Of a stretch of DNA of 31,465 nt, positions 8,947 through 16,687 are shown piece by piece. The position numbers were made by a program, and so were the translations under genes. The notes under the pieces were generated by a model. That model made no database searches. It worked only from the letters and a program-made list of their open reading frames with translations, and was not told the origin of the DNA. The first letter of the stretch is position 1, and every line of letters starts with the position of its first letter. The stretch covers positions 1-31,465 of the forward strand of contig DASTPP010000049.1 in the NCBI GenBank assembly GCA_035762175.1, read 5' to 3'. The DNA is from DASTPP01 sp035762175 (lineage in GTDB: Bacteria > Myxococcota_A > Polyangia > Polyangiales > Polyangiaceae).

Positions 8947-9192
8947 ATGGCACGTGTAACCGTCGAAGATTGTCTCGAACGCGAAGAAAACCGCTTCGCC
9001 CTCGTCGTGCTCGCGGCGCACCGGACGCGGCAGATCATGAAGGGCTCGCAGGCGCTCGTCGCCGGCAAGAACAAGGCGTCCGTCATGGCGCTGCGCGAGA
9101 TCGCCGGCGGCAAGGTGCACTTTCACCGCCCGAGCCACGAAATCGTCGCCGAGTGGATCGAGCAAAACCTCGCCGCGGGCGTCCGGCTCTAG
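8947..9192 (+). CDS. rpoZ: DNA-directed RNA polymerase subunit omega
   Basis: An 81-residue protein with the omega signature: it opens MARVTVEDCLEREENRFALV, then has LAAHRTRQIMKG and NKASVMALREIAGG. The usual length is 70-100 residues. Omega binds the beta-prime subunit and helps RNA polymerase assembly; it is often coupled to (p)ppGpp control. The start is ATG 8947 with AAGGTG five bases upstream; the nearby ATG at 8942 leads straight to a stop. The TAG stop (9190-9192) is intact. A methyltransferase frame begins inside its 3' end, so the two genes are probably cotranscribed. Confidence 0.97.
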   Translation: MARVTVEDCLEREENRFALVVLAAHRTRQIMKGSQALVAGKNKASVMALREIAGGKVHFHRPSHEIVAEWIEQNLAAGVRL

Positions 9193-10061
9193 GCGAAGCG
9201 CGCGCCCGCGCGGCCCCCGCCCCTGCAAAGCTCGCGCGCCCCGACCCGCGTTTCGAGGCGGGCTCGCGCGCGCACTACGAAGACCCGGTTTATTACGAGC
9301 ACGCCTACCGCGATCGGGGCGACGACGTCGCGTTCTACGTGGCGCTCGCCCGGCGGACGGGGGGGCCGGTGCTCGAGTACGGCGTGGGCTCGGGGCGCAT
9401 CGCGCTGCCGGTGGCGCGGGCGGGGCTGCGGGTCGACGGGGTCGACGCCTCGGGGCCGATGCTCGCGGCGCTCGGGGCGCGGCTCGAGGGCGAGCCCGCG
9501 GAGGTGCGCCGGCGCGTGCGGGCCTACGAGGGCGACATGCGCTCGCTCTCGCTCGGGCGCCGCTACGCGCTCGTCGTTTGCGGCTTCAACACCTTTTTGC
9601 ACCTCTACGAGCGGGCCGACGCCGAGCGCTTTCTCGCGCGCGTGCGGCGGCACCTCGCCCCCGGCGGCCGCTTCGCCCTCGACGTGTCGGTGCCCCACCC
9701 GGCCGACCTCGCGCGCGACCCCGACCGCGCGCACCGGACGCCGCGCTTTCGCCACCCGAGCGCGGGGCGGGTCGTACGCTACGCCGAATACTTCGATTAC
9801 GACCCCGTGCGCCAGGTGCTGCTCGTCACGATGGAGTTCGCGCCCGAGGGCGGGGGGCCGGGCTGGGTGGTGCCGCTCGCGCACCGGCAATACTTCCCCG
9901 CCGAGCTCGAGGCGCTGCTGGCCTACAACGGCTTCGAGGCCGAGGCGGTCTACGGCGGCTTCGGCGGCGAGCCGCTCGGCCGAGACAGCGACGCGATGGT
10001 GTGGGTTTGTCGCGCCGCGCGGGCGCCGGTTAAGAAACTGAACGGGCCGCGCCGCGCGTGA
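9153..10061 (+). CDS. Class I SAM-dependent methyltransferase
   Basis: The Rossmann methyltransferase signature is clear: an N-terminal helix (DPVYYEHAYRDRGDDVAFYV), motif I VLEYGVGSGRIALPVA, motif II VDGVDASGPML, an acidic motif (AYEGDMRSLSLGRRYALVVC) and LARVRRHLAPGGRFALDVSV. It resembles the Methyltransf_25 group acting on small molecules or proteins; the substrate cannot be told. Start placement is a problem. Between the rpoZ stop and the conserved helix there is no ATG, GTG or TTG in frame. The nearest upstream start is GTG 9153, which overlaps rpoZ by 40 bases and has no ribosome-binding site. GTG 9339 would cut off the conserved first helix. Translational coupling to rpoZ is likely. 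The C-terminus (VKKLNGPRRA) carries a degenerate copy of the downstream dyad repeat. Confidence 0.85.
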   Translation: MDRAKPRRGRPALGEARARAAPAPAKLARPDPRFEAGSRAHYEDPVYYEHAYRDRGDDVAFYVALARRTGGPVLEYGVGSGRIALPVARAGLRVDGVDASGPMLAALGARLEGEPAEVRRRVRAYEGDMRSLSLGRRYALVVCGFNTFLHLYERADAERFLARVRRHLAPGGRFALDVSVPHPADLARDPDRAHRTPRFRHPSAGRVVRYAEYFDYDPVRQVLLVTMEFAPEGGGPGWVVPLAHRQYFPAELEALLAYNGFEAEAVYGGFGGEPLGRDSDAMVWVCRAARAPVKKLNGPRRA

Positions 10062-10143
10062 AGGGCGCGGGGCGCGCTTTCGTTCAAGAAGTGAACGCGG
10101 CGCCGGGCGCGCGAAAGCGCGGGTTTGCGTTCAAGAAGTGAAC
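10029..10143. repeat. Three GTTCA-N5-TGAAC-type dyads
   Basis: Two identical boxes, GTTCAAGAAGTGAAC, lie at 10082-10096 and 10129-10143, 47 bases apart. The shared flanks extend the match to 19 bases (cgttcaagaagtgaacgcg). A degenerate box, GTTAAGAAACTGAAC, lies at 10029-10043 inside the methyltransferase 3' end. Box one is also enclosed by an 8-bp inverted repeat, GCGCTTTC / GAAAGCGC (10074-10081 and 10113-10120). The boxes lie 190-250 bases upstream of the protease gene and are candidate operator sites. Confidence 0.7.
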
Positions 10144-10297
10144 GCGCGGCTTCCCTGCGAGCGGGCGATCGGGCGCGAAAAAATGCGCTCTCGGTGTCGG
10201 CTTTTGTGCGAAAAAGGCGCGCTTCGAGGTGGTTTCTCACTTCGCAAACGCTAGCCTCCCGTGCAAAGTCGCGACCCGCGAACGCTTGAACGATGAA

Positions 10298-10327
10298 GGG
10301 CCGCACGGCCCGCGAGTTTTGAGGAGG
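10298..10327 (+). promoter_or_regulatory. Leader hairpin and strong RBS of the protease gene
   Basis: A small stem gggcc / ggccc with loop gcac (10298-10311) is followed by gcgagtttt. A strong Shine-Dalgarno, GAGGAGG (10321-10327), comes next, five bases before ATG 10333. The stem is short, so attenuation is only a possibility; the ribosome-binding site is convincing. Confidence 0.5.
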
Positions 10328-10332
10328 CGCCC

Positions 10333-11712
10333 ATGTTGCGTAAGAAGGTATCTTGGTTGGCGATCCCCTGTCTGGCCGGCTTGGCCTGCGCGTCGCAGGG
10401 CGGCGAGCCGAGCGACACGGTCGGGGGCAGCGAAGAGATCATCGGCGGCGTGGTCGACCCGGGCCACCCCTACGTGGTCGCGGTCGGCAACGCGGGCGGC
10501 GCGTTCTGTTCGGGCACGCTCATCTCGACGCGCACGGTCATCACCGCGGGCCACTGTTTCGGCGGCATCACCCGCGTCTTCTTCGGCCCCAAGTCGACCG
10601 GCGCGCAGACGGTGCAGGTGGCGCAAGAGATCCGCCACCCGAACTACTCCGAGACCGGCGCGCCGACCAACGACGTCGCCATCTTGCGCCTCGCGGCCGA
10701 CCCGCCCGCGGGCTTCCACCCGGCGCCGCTCTTGCGCCAGACGATGACGAACACGCCGACCTTCATCGGCCCGCTCTACACGTTCGTCGGCTTCGGCGTC
10801 AGCAACGGCCAGAACCAGACCGGCTTCGGCACCAAGCGCAAGGTGTCCTTCCCCATCTCGGCGGTGGGGCCCGCCAACGTCGGCGGCACGCCCGGCACCA
10901 TCGACGCGTCGATGTTCTATTACGACACGCCGAACAAGAACACCTGCAACGGCGACTCGGGCGGCCCGGCCTTCTTCATCCAGAACGGCGTCGAGTTCCA
11001 CGCCGGCGTCACCTCGTTCGGCGACGGGCCCTGCCTGCTCGACGGCGTGCAGGCCCGCACCGACCAGCCGGTCATCACCAACTTCATCCAGGCGCGAATC
11101 GACCAGTTCGAGCCGACCAACGCCTGCCGCTCGAACGGCGTCTGCAACGAGACCTGCAACACCGGCGGCTTCGTCAAAGACCCCGACTGCGCCGCCGCGC
11201 ACTGCGGCGCCGACGGCCTCTGCTCGCAGGCCTGCGTCGCCGACCCCGACTGCGGCGGCGGCGGCGGCACCGGCGGCTCGGGCGGCTCGGGCGGCTCGGG
11301 CGGCGCGGGCGGCACCGGCGGCTCGGCCGGTACGGGGGGCGCGGGCGGCACCGGCGGCTCGGCCGGTACCGGCGGCTCGGCCGGCTCGGGCGGCACGGGC
11401 GGCGGCGGCTCCGACCCGCCCAACAGCTGCCTCAAGGTCGGCGGCACCTTCTGCGGCGGCCAGTCGAACGACGGCTGCTGGTGCGACAGCCAGTGCGACC
11501 AGTTCGGCGACTGCTGCCCCGACAAGGCCGCGGTCTGCAACGCGCCGCCCCCGCCGCCCCCGCCGCCCCCGCCGCCGCCCCCGCCCCCGCCGGCGACCAA
11601 CAGCTGCGCTGGCCGCTGCGATCAGCAAGCGCCGGCCGGCTGCTGGTGCGACGACTCGTGCGCCCAGTTCGGCGACTGCTGCCCCGACAAGGTCTCGGCC
11701 TGCGGCACCTGA
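10333..11712 (+). CDS. Trypsin-like (S1) protease lipoprotein with two somatomedin-B-like domains
   Basis: A 459-residue secreted protein. Lipobox LAGLAC puts the lipidated Cys at 19. A zymogen-like cleavage site (EEIIGGVV) begins the S1 domain. The catalytic triad is complete: His74 in TAGHC, Asp114 in TNDVAIL, Ser209 in CNGDSGGP. A Cys-rich stretch with CGADGLCSQACVADPDC follows, typical of myxobacterial exoproteins, then a Gly/Ser/Ala/Thr linker (about 310-360). Two eight-Cys modules end it, at about 365-403 and 423-458. Each reads C..., then CWC, C, FGDCCPD and a final C, the pattern of the animal somatomedin-B knot. A 16-Pro linker separates them. The RBS is strong and the TGA intact. 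It is probably surface-anchored; the target is unknown. Protease assignment is firm; the somatomedin-B assignment rests on Cys spacing. Confidence 0.93.
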   Translation: MLRKKVSWLAIPCLAGLACASQGGEPSDTVGGSEEIIGGVVDPGHPYVVAVGNAGGAFCSGTLISTRTVITAGHCFGGITRVFFGPKSTGAQTVQVAQEIRHPNYSETGAPTNDVAILRLAADPPAGFHPAPLLRQTMTNTPTFIGPLYTFVGFGVSNGQNQTGFGTKRKVSFPISAVGPANVGGTPGTIDASMFYYDTPNKNTCNGDSGGPAFFIQNGVEFHAGVTSFGDGPCLLDGVQARTDQPVITNFIQARIDQFEPTNACRSNGVCNETCNTGGFVKDPDCAAAHCGADGLCSQACVADPDCGGGGGTGGSGGSGGSGGAGGTGGSAGTGGAGGTGGSAGTGGSAGSGGTGGGGSDPPNSCLKVGGTFCGGQSNDGCWCDSQCDQFGDCCPDKAAVCNAPPPPPPPPPPPPPPPPATNSCAGRCDQQAPAGCWCDDSCAQFGDCCPDKVSACGT

Positions 11713-11752
11713 TCGGAGCGCGGTCGGCCCCGGCCGTCGGGGCGCGCCTCAT

Positions 11753-12913
11753 TTAGTTCGTGCGCGCGGGGCGGCGCCTCTTCGGGGGGCGCCGCCCCGG
11801 CGCTTTTTGGGGGGGCGCGGGGCCCGCGGCGGGCGGGGGGCTCGGCTCGCTCGCGGGGCGCGCTTCGGCGGGCGGCGGGCGGGCGGGCGCCTCGCGGGGG
11901 CCGAAGAAGTGGTAGCGCTCGGCGTCGTCGAGGGCGCGAAGATCGTACGAGGGGTCGAGCGTCCGGGCGAGGGCCTGGTAGGCCGCGTCGGGCAGCCAGA
12001 GCCCCTCGACGCTGCGCCGGGCGAGCAGCCACTCGCCCGGCCTGCCGTACGAGGGGTCGGGCAGCAGCGTCACCTCGTGGCGCAGCACCGAGGCGGCGGC
12101 CGTGTCGACGTAGAGCGTCTCGAGCAGCTCGCGCGTGCGGCTGACGCGCTCGACGAGGAAGACCGGCGGGGGCGAGCTGCGCGCGGGACCGCGGTAGACC
12201 GAGGGCCCGCGGCCGAGCCGATCGAGGGCCCCGCCGAGGCTCCGCGCGAGCTTCGCGAGCGCCCGCTCGAGGGCGACGCGCCGGGCGCGTTCGCCGGCCG
12301 AGGGCTCGCCGGCGCGCAGCACGCACGCGCCCCCGACGTACTCGCGAACGATCGCGCGCCCCGAGGCCGCCCCGCCCTCGACGAGCGCGACGCGCAGGCC
12401 CGCGTTGCCGTAGACGAGGCCCGCGTCGGCGCCCCCCGGGCGCCCTCGCGCGCCGCCGGGGCGCAGGTAGCGCGTGACGTAGAGGTGCTCGAGGCGCACC
12501 GAGAGCGTATAGTCGGGGGCCTCGCCCGGCCGGGGCGCTCTCGCCACGCGCGCGTCCGAGAGCGCCGTGCGCAGGGCCGCCCCGAGCGCACGCGCCGCGT
12601 CGGTGCCCGGCCCCTCGGCCGCCAGCTCGTGCCCCTCGGCGCCGCCCGGGCCGCCCTCGCGCCTGCCCTCGCGCGTCGCGCGACGACCGCGCCGCTCGAC
12701 CGCCGGGCGCGCGTCGACGGGCGCGGCGATCGCGAGCGAGGCGCGGGGCGCGGGGCCGAGCGGCCCGAGCCCGGCCGCCATGGGGCCGATCGGCCCGAGG
12801 CGCCAGGACGGGGCCGCGCACGCGGCGGGGCCGAGCGCGAGGGGAGCCATCACGGCCAGGGCCGAGAGCCACCGGCTCGGGCGCGCAGGGCGGCGACGGG
12901 GAGAGCGGCTCAT
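11753..12913 (-). CDS. Predicted lipoprotein of unknown function
   Basis: A 386-residue protein. Its N-terminus is a signal peptide (WLSALAVMAPLALGPAAC); the Cys follows PAA, so the lipobox is weak and it could be secreted instead. The folded part includes ARALGAALRTALSDARVA, then DYTLSVRLEHLYVTRYLRPG and an alpha/beta region resembling YajG-type outer-membrane lipoproteins, but I do not recognise a specific family. The C-terminus is Pro/Arg-rich and ends KRRRPARTN, followed by an intact TAA. The start ATG 12913 overlaps the upstream gene's TGA as ATGA, so the two are translationally coupled. It converges with the protease gene, 40 bases away; a gcccc / ggggc stem near 11724-11740 might end transcription there. 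Confidence 0.75.
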   Translation of the reverse strand: MSRSPRRRPARPSRWLSALAVMAPLALGPAACAAPSWRLGPIGPMAAGLGPLGPAPRASLAIAAPVDARPAVERRGRRATREGRREGGPGGAEGHELAAEGPGTDAARALGAALRTALSDARVARAPRPGEAPDYTLSVRLEHLYVTRYLRPGGARGRPGGADAGLVYGNAGLRVALVEGGAASGRAIVREYVGGACVLRAGEPSAGERARRVALERALAKLARSLGGALDRLGRGPSVYRGPARSSPPPVFLVERVSRTRELLETLYVDTAAASVLRHEVTLLPDPSYGRPGEWLLARRSVEGLWLPDAAYQALARTLDPSYDLRALDDAERYHFFGPREAPARPPPAEARPASEPSPPPAAGPAPPQKAPGRRPPKRRRPARTN

Positions 12914-13566
12914 GCCTTCTGGGCGCCGACGGCGGCGAGAAAGGCGGCGTCGCCCGCGGCGAGCGCGGCGGCCCAGCGCCCGAAGCGCAGGAGCAGGTCG
13001 GCCCCGTCGGAGTCGGGCGGCGCCTTGCCCTCGAGCGACCAGGTCCGCGCGAAGGGCTTCGCCGAGGGCGCGCCGCCCGCCTCGAGGCGCAGCAGGGCGC
13101 GCGCGGCGTGCACGAACTCGTGCGGGCCGCGCCCCGCGCGCGCGACGTCGTGCTGGAAGGCGAGCAGCTCGCCCCGCACGCGCGCGCCCTCGTCGCCGCC
13201 GGGCGCGGGCGCCGCCGCGTAGGCGAGGCGGGCGTCGAGCCCCGCGGCCCGCAGGGCGTCGCAGAAGTGCTCGCTGAGCTCGAGCGCGGCGCGCTCGAAC
13301 GCGTACGTTCGCAGCGGCAGCTCGCCGCGACCCTCGTACGCCGCGCCCACGGGCTGCGTCGAGGCGTCGTCGAAGCGGCTCACGACGAGCGGCCGGCCCG
13401 CGCGTAGCGGGGGCAACGTCGCGAGCGGCAGGGGCGCGAGGCGCTCGGGCCGGAGGGGTAGGTGGCCGTAGGGGCGCGGCGGCGGGCGGGGCCGCGAGCA
13501 GGCCGCGGGGACGAGCGCGAGGAGCGCGAGCGCCGCGCGGCGCCCGGGGAGCGCGCGGCGGCTCAC
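12910..13566 (-). CDS. Predicted lipoprotein of unknown function
   Basis: A 218-residue protein. The signal sequence RRAALALLALVPAAC gives a plausible lipobox (VPAAC), followed by a Pro/Arg-rich segment. The mature domain has LVVSRFDDASTQPVGAAYEG, then RTYAFERAALELSEHFCDAL and a beta-rich segment ARVRGELLAFQHDVARAG. This recalls lipoproteins of transporter or LPS-assembly type, but I do not recognise a family. The GTG start (13566) overlaps the upstream gene's TGA as GTGA, and its own TGA overlaps the next gene as ATGA. With both neighbours it forms a compact three-lipoprotein operon, suggesting the products work together at the envelope. Confidence 0.75.
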   Translation of the reverse strand: MSRRALPGRRAALALLALVPAACSRPRPPPRPYGHLPLRPERLAPLPLATLPPLRAGRPLVVSRFDDASTQPVGAAYEGRGELPLRTYAFERAALELSEHFCDALRAAGLDARLAYAAAPAPGGDEGARVRGELLAFQHDVARAGRGPHEFVHAARALLRLEAGGAPSAKPFARTWSLEGKAPPDSDGADLLLRFGRWAAALAAGDAAFLAAVGAQKA

Positions 13567-14126
13567 GGCGGGGCGGGGTCGCGGCGTGGCGAAGGCGGGG
13601 TGCCGCGCTCGCCCCGCCGGTGGGGGTTGAAAGCGCCGCCGCGCAGGCTGCGCCCGGGCGGCCAGGGCTCGGTGCCGGGCGGGAGCGGCCACTCGCCGTC
13701 GCGGAAGGCGAAGAGATCAGCATAACCATCGCCGCCCCCCCCCGCCGGCCGATCGGCGTCGGCGCCGCTCTGGTAATGCGAAAAGGGCGTGTGGGGCACG
13801 GGCGGCGGGGCGGGCTTGCCGGGGGCGCACGCGGCGAGCTCGGCCGCGAGGCACGCGAGGGCGAGGGCGGCGAGCGGCGGGCCGAGCGCCGCGGCGAAGG
13901 GGGCGCGCAGGCGCCCTGGCGCGTCGCCGAAAGCAGGGCCCGCGGGCCCTCGCGTGGCTACGAAGGGGGCGCCGGCAGGCTCTGGCGGGGCGGCGCGCCC
14001 GGGCGAGTGGGTGCCGGGCCCGAACGCCCGGGGCGCCGCGCGGCGGGCAGCGGCGCGAGCACGGCGGGCGGGGCGAGCCGGCCGGGAGGGGGAGGGGGGG
14101 TTGCCGGGGCAGAGCACGTGAGTCAT
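13563..14126 (-). CDS. Small predicted lipoprotein, start uncertain
   Basis: The supported part is a signal sequence (PPLAALALACLAAELAACAP; lipobox-like ELAAC) followed by a short polar tail containing GDGYADLFAFRDGEWPLPPG. No family is recognised. The only ATG/GTG starts in frame are at 14126 and 14117, which leave about 70 Arg/Pro-rich residues before the signal peptide and no ribosome-binding site. A CTG at 13910 would start it directly at the signal peptide. The true start is therefore probably further in, leaving room for the promoter of the divergent dnaJ-like gene. It is the first gene of the three-lipoprotein operon; its TGA overlaps the next start as GTGA. Confidence 0.55.
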   Translation of the reverse strand: MTHVLCPGNPPSPSRPARPARRARAAARRAAPRAFGPGTHSPGRAAPPEPAGAPFVATRGPAGPAFGDAPGRLRAPFAAALGPPLAALALACLAAELAACAPGKPAPPPVPHTPFSHYQSGADADRPAGGGGDGYADLFAFRDGEWPLPPGTEPWPPGRSLRGGAFNPHRRGERGTPPSPRRDPAPP

Positions 14127-14141
14127 TTTGGCCGCTGAACC

Positions 14142-15083
14142 ATGGCAAGGGACTTCTACGACGTCCTCGGCGTGAGCAAAACGGCGAGCCTTGACGAGAT
14201 CAAGCGCGCGTACCGAAAGCTCGCCGCCCAGTTGCACCCCGACCGCAACCCGGGCAAGGCCGACGTCGAGGCGCGCTTCAAAGAAGTCAACCGCGCGCAC
14301 CAAGTGCTGTCCGACCCGAAGCAGCGCGCGCTCTACGACGAGTTCGGCGAAGAGGGGCTGCGCGAGGGGTTCGACCCCGAGCAGGCGCGGGCCTTCCGGC
14401 GCTACCGCGAGCAGGCCGGCCGGGGCGGGGGCGGCGGCCTGCCCGCCGACTTCTTCGGCGGGGGGGGCGAGTTCGTCGACCTCAACGATCTGATGGGCAA
14501 CGTGTTCGGCCGCCGCGGCTCGCCCTTCGGGGGCGCCCGGGGCCCGCGGCGCGGCGCCGACCTCGAGAGCTCGATCACGATCGACTTCGCGAGCGCGGTG
14601 CGCGGCACGACGCTGCGCATGCAGCCGCGCGGCCCCGAGCAAGAGCCGGTCACGGTGCGCATCCCGGCCGGGGCCGAAGACGGCGGGCGCGTGCGCATTC
14701 CGGGGCAGGGGGCCCCGGGCTCGGCGGGCGGGCCGCCCGGCGACCTCATCTTGACCGTGCACGTCACGCCCCACCCGCGCTTCCGGCGCGAGGGCGACGA
14801 CCTGCACCTCGATCTGCCGGTGACGCCCGGCGAGGCCTTCCGGGGCGCGAAGGTGAAGGTGCCGACGGCCGAGGGCGCGGTGCTCGTCAAGCTGCCGCCG
14901 CGCTCGCAGAGCGGGCAGGCGGTGCGGGTCAAGGGCAAGGGCGTCAGCCGCAAGAACCGGCCGCCCGGCGACCTCTACGTGCACCTGCTCGTGCAGCTGC
15001 CCACCGAAGACGGCGCCGAGGGGGCCATCGAGCAGCTCGACAAGCTCATTCGCGGCGACGTGCGCGAGGGCATCGCGCTCTGA
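14142..15083 (+). CDS. DnaJ-family co-chaperone without zinc finger (CbpA-like)
   Basis: A 313-residue protein. The J domain occupies residues 3-70, with the HPD motif at 32-34 (LHPDRNPGKADVEARFKEVN), which stimulates Hsp70/DnaK ATPase. A Gly/Phe-rich region follows (GRGGGGGLPADFFGGGGEF, about 92-115), then two DnaJ C-terminal beta domains with VTVRIPAGAEDGGRVRIPGQ and VKGKGVSRKNRPPGDLYVHL. The four CXXCXGXG zinc motifs of DnaJ proper are absent, as in CbpA and class II J proteins. The length fits CbpA. Start ATG 14142 is the only sensible choice although no strong Shine-Dalgarno precedes it. The TGA is intact. It is divergent from the lipoprotein operon and convergent with the papain-like gene. 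Confidence 0.93.
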   Translation: MARDFYDVLGVSKTASLDEIKRAYRKLAAQLHPDRNPGKADVEARFKEVNRAHQVLSDPKQRALYDEFGEEGLREGFDPEQARAFRRYREQAGRGGGGGLPADFFGGGGEFVDLNDLMGNVFGRRGSPFGGARGPRRGADLESSITIDFASAVRGTTLRMQPRGPEQEPVTVRIPAGAEDGGRVRIPGQGAPGSAGGPPGDLILTVHVTPHPRFRREGDDLHLDLPVTPGEAFRGAKVKVPTAEGAVLVKLPPRSQSGQAVRVKGKGVSRKNRPPGDLYVHLLVQLPTEDGAEGAIEQLDKLIRGDVREGIAL

Positions 15084-15104
15084 CGCTCGCGGCGGCGCCG
15101 CGCT

Positions 15105-15131
15105 CTTCGGCCCGCCGCGGCGGGCGCGAAG
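15105..15131. terminator. Candidate bidirectional terminator between convergent genes
   Basis: A perfect 16-bp palindrome, gcccgccgcggcgggc (15110-15125), is extended by cttcg / cgaag with a single bulged G. It sits between the convergent stops of the dnaJ-like and papain-like genes. No T-run follows on either strand, so it would be an atypical GC-only hairpin. Confidence 0.5.
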
Positions 15132-15149
15132 GCGGGCCCGCGCCTCGGC

Positions 15150-16679
15150 TCATTCGGTGCAGCTGACGGTGTTCTTCTCGAGGCTGACGGCGGCGAGAAA
15201 CTTCGGCGCCGGGCAGCTCAGGCTGCAGCTGAGCTCGCGGCAGCCGAGGGTGCCCCGCAGCCAGGTGTAGGTGCAGCCGGCGGGGCCGCAGACGTAGGCG
15301 ATCTTGGTCTGCGGGTCGGTGCCGACGCGGTCGGGGGCGGCGACGACGCAGCGGCCCGTCGTGTTGACGAAGCCGGGGGGGCAGCCGTCGTTCTGGCTCG
15401 GGGCGGGGCAGACGCCGTTGGTGCGCGGGCTCTTGTCGGGGCAGGCGGGGGCGCAGCGCTTGGTGACGACGTCGGGGGCCTGGCCCTGGGGGCAGGCGGC
15501 CGAGGGGGGCGCGCTCGGCGGGGGGGCGGCGTTGGTGGCGACCTGGACGGTGAAGGCGGCGACGAGGTTGGTGCGCAGGGTGCGCTCGCCCATCCAGGCG
15601 TAGCCGCCGAGGCCCCAGTTCGGGCCCCAGCTATTCTTGACGAGGAAGAACCACGCGTCGTCCTGGCGCGCGTAGCCGACGAGCGTGACGGTGTGCACGG
15701 CGGCGGTCGCGTTGTAGTCGGGGATGAGCGGCTCGGGCGTCGGGGGGGCGCGGTTGACGGCCTGCCAGGCGGCCGGGTCGACGGCGACGACGGCGAGGAC
15801 GTCGCGGTTCTTGGCGATGGTCTCGCGCCACTCGTCGACGTTGCGCGGGTTGAGCTCGACGACGTTCTGAAAGCGGCCGAGCGCGCCCGCCTCGGCCCGC
15901 GCGAGCGTCTCGGCGTCGGGCGCCGGGCCCTCGCCCGGCCTGGGCTTGCAGAGCCGCGCCGCGACCGGGTCGGCCCAGGCGCAGGCGCGCCCCTCGTCGT
16001 AGGGCAGGGCGGACTCGGGGCCGAGGGGCCGCTCGAGGCTCTGGCGCACGACCTCGGCGAGCGACGAGGTCCGCGCGCGCCCCCAGAGCAAGAGCGCGGA
16101 GACGGGGGGAGAATTCGGGTTTTGCGCGAGCAGCGCCTGGTCGAGCGCGCCCGCGAGGGCGAAGGCGGCGCCCGCGCCGACGCGGCGCTGGTGGCGCACG
16201 GGGCCCTCGACGCGGTCGCGGCGGTGGTCAACGTACTCGGGCAGCGAGGCCGGCGCCGAGCGCAGCGTGCCGCGCAAGAGGGGCTTTTGCGCGAGGATGC
16301 GGGCGTAGGCGAGCGAGGGGCAGTCGAGCGGGATGCTCAGCCCGTCGAGCTGCACCTGGCCGCAGCCGGACGCGGTCGGCGGCGGCGCGGGCGCCGGCGG
16401 CTCGGCCGGGCGCGGGGGCGGGGTCGCCGGCGGCGGGGGCTTGGCCGTGGGGGGGGGCTCGGCCGTGACGGGCGGTGGGGCCGCGGGGGGCGCCTGGGGG
16501 CCCGGGTAGTAGGGGGCGGGGGGCGGGTAGTAGCCGGGCGGGTAGTAGGCATAGGCCCCGCCGGCGTTCGGGGTGCGGGCGCGGTTGCTGCGGCTCGGGG
16601 GCACGCAGGCGGCGACGAGGCAGGCGGCGGCGAGGGCCGAGAGGTGGAGGGCCGGCGGGCGGCCCGGGGCGGCGCGCAT
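15150..16679 (-). CDS. Papain-fold (C1) lipoprotein with catalytic Cys replaced by Gly
   Basis: A 509-residue protein. Lipobox LVAAC gives a lipidated Cys at 25. A Pro/Tyr-rich linker (about 38-105) precedes a C1 peptidase-like domain (about 120-390). The papain landmarks are HQRRVGAGAAFA, AVHTVTLVGY and LVKNSWGPNWGLGGYAWMG. The oxyanion Gln164, His329 and Asn349 are all present. The residue six after the Gln, where papain has its nucleophile (Q19, C25), is Gly170, codon GGC at 16172-16170. No other Cys is nearby in that block. The protein should therefore be inactive as a Cys protease and may act as a binding or inhibitory pseudoenzyme. A Cys-rich C-terminal region of about 110 residues follows. 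Start ATG 16679 and stop TGA are clear. One base (TGC to GGC) separates it from an active form. Confidence 0.88.
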   Translation of the reverse strand: MRAAPGRPPALHLSALAAACLVAACVPPSRSNRARTPNAGGAYAYYPPGYYPPPAPYYPGPQAPPAAPPPVTAEPPPTAKPPPPATPPPRPAEPPAPAPPPTASGCGQVQLDGLSIPLDCPSLAYARILAQKPLLRGTLRSAPASLPEYVDHRRDRVEGPVRHQRRVGAGAAFALAGALDQALLAQNPNSPPVSALLLWGRARTSSLAEVVRQSLERPLGPESALPYDEGRACAWADPVAARLCKPRPGEGPAPDAETLARAEAGALGRFQNVVELNPRNVDEWRETIAKNRDVLAVVAVDPAAWQAVNRAPPTPEPLIPDYNATAAVHTVTLVGYARQDDAWFFLVKNSWGPNWGLGGYAWMGERTLRTNLVAAFTVQVATNAAPPPSAPPSAACPQGQAPDVVTKRCAPACPDKSPRTNGVCPAPSQNDGCPPGFVNTTGRCVVAAPDRVGTDPQTKIAYVCGPAGCTYTWLRGTLGCRELSCSLSCPAPKFLAAVSLEKNTVSCTE

Positions 16680-16687
16680 CGGCAGCC

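Noticed and set aside
10082..10143. LexA box assignment
   Set aside because: The half-sites are GTTC-N7-GAAC, inverted relative to the known Gram-positive and alphaproteobacterial LexA forms. The downstream gene is not an SOS gene and no regulator is identified.
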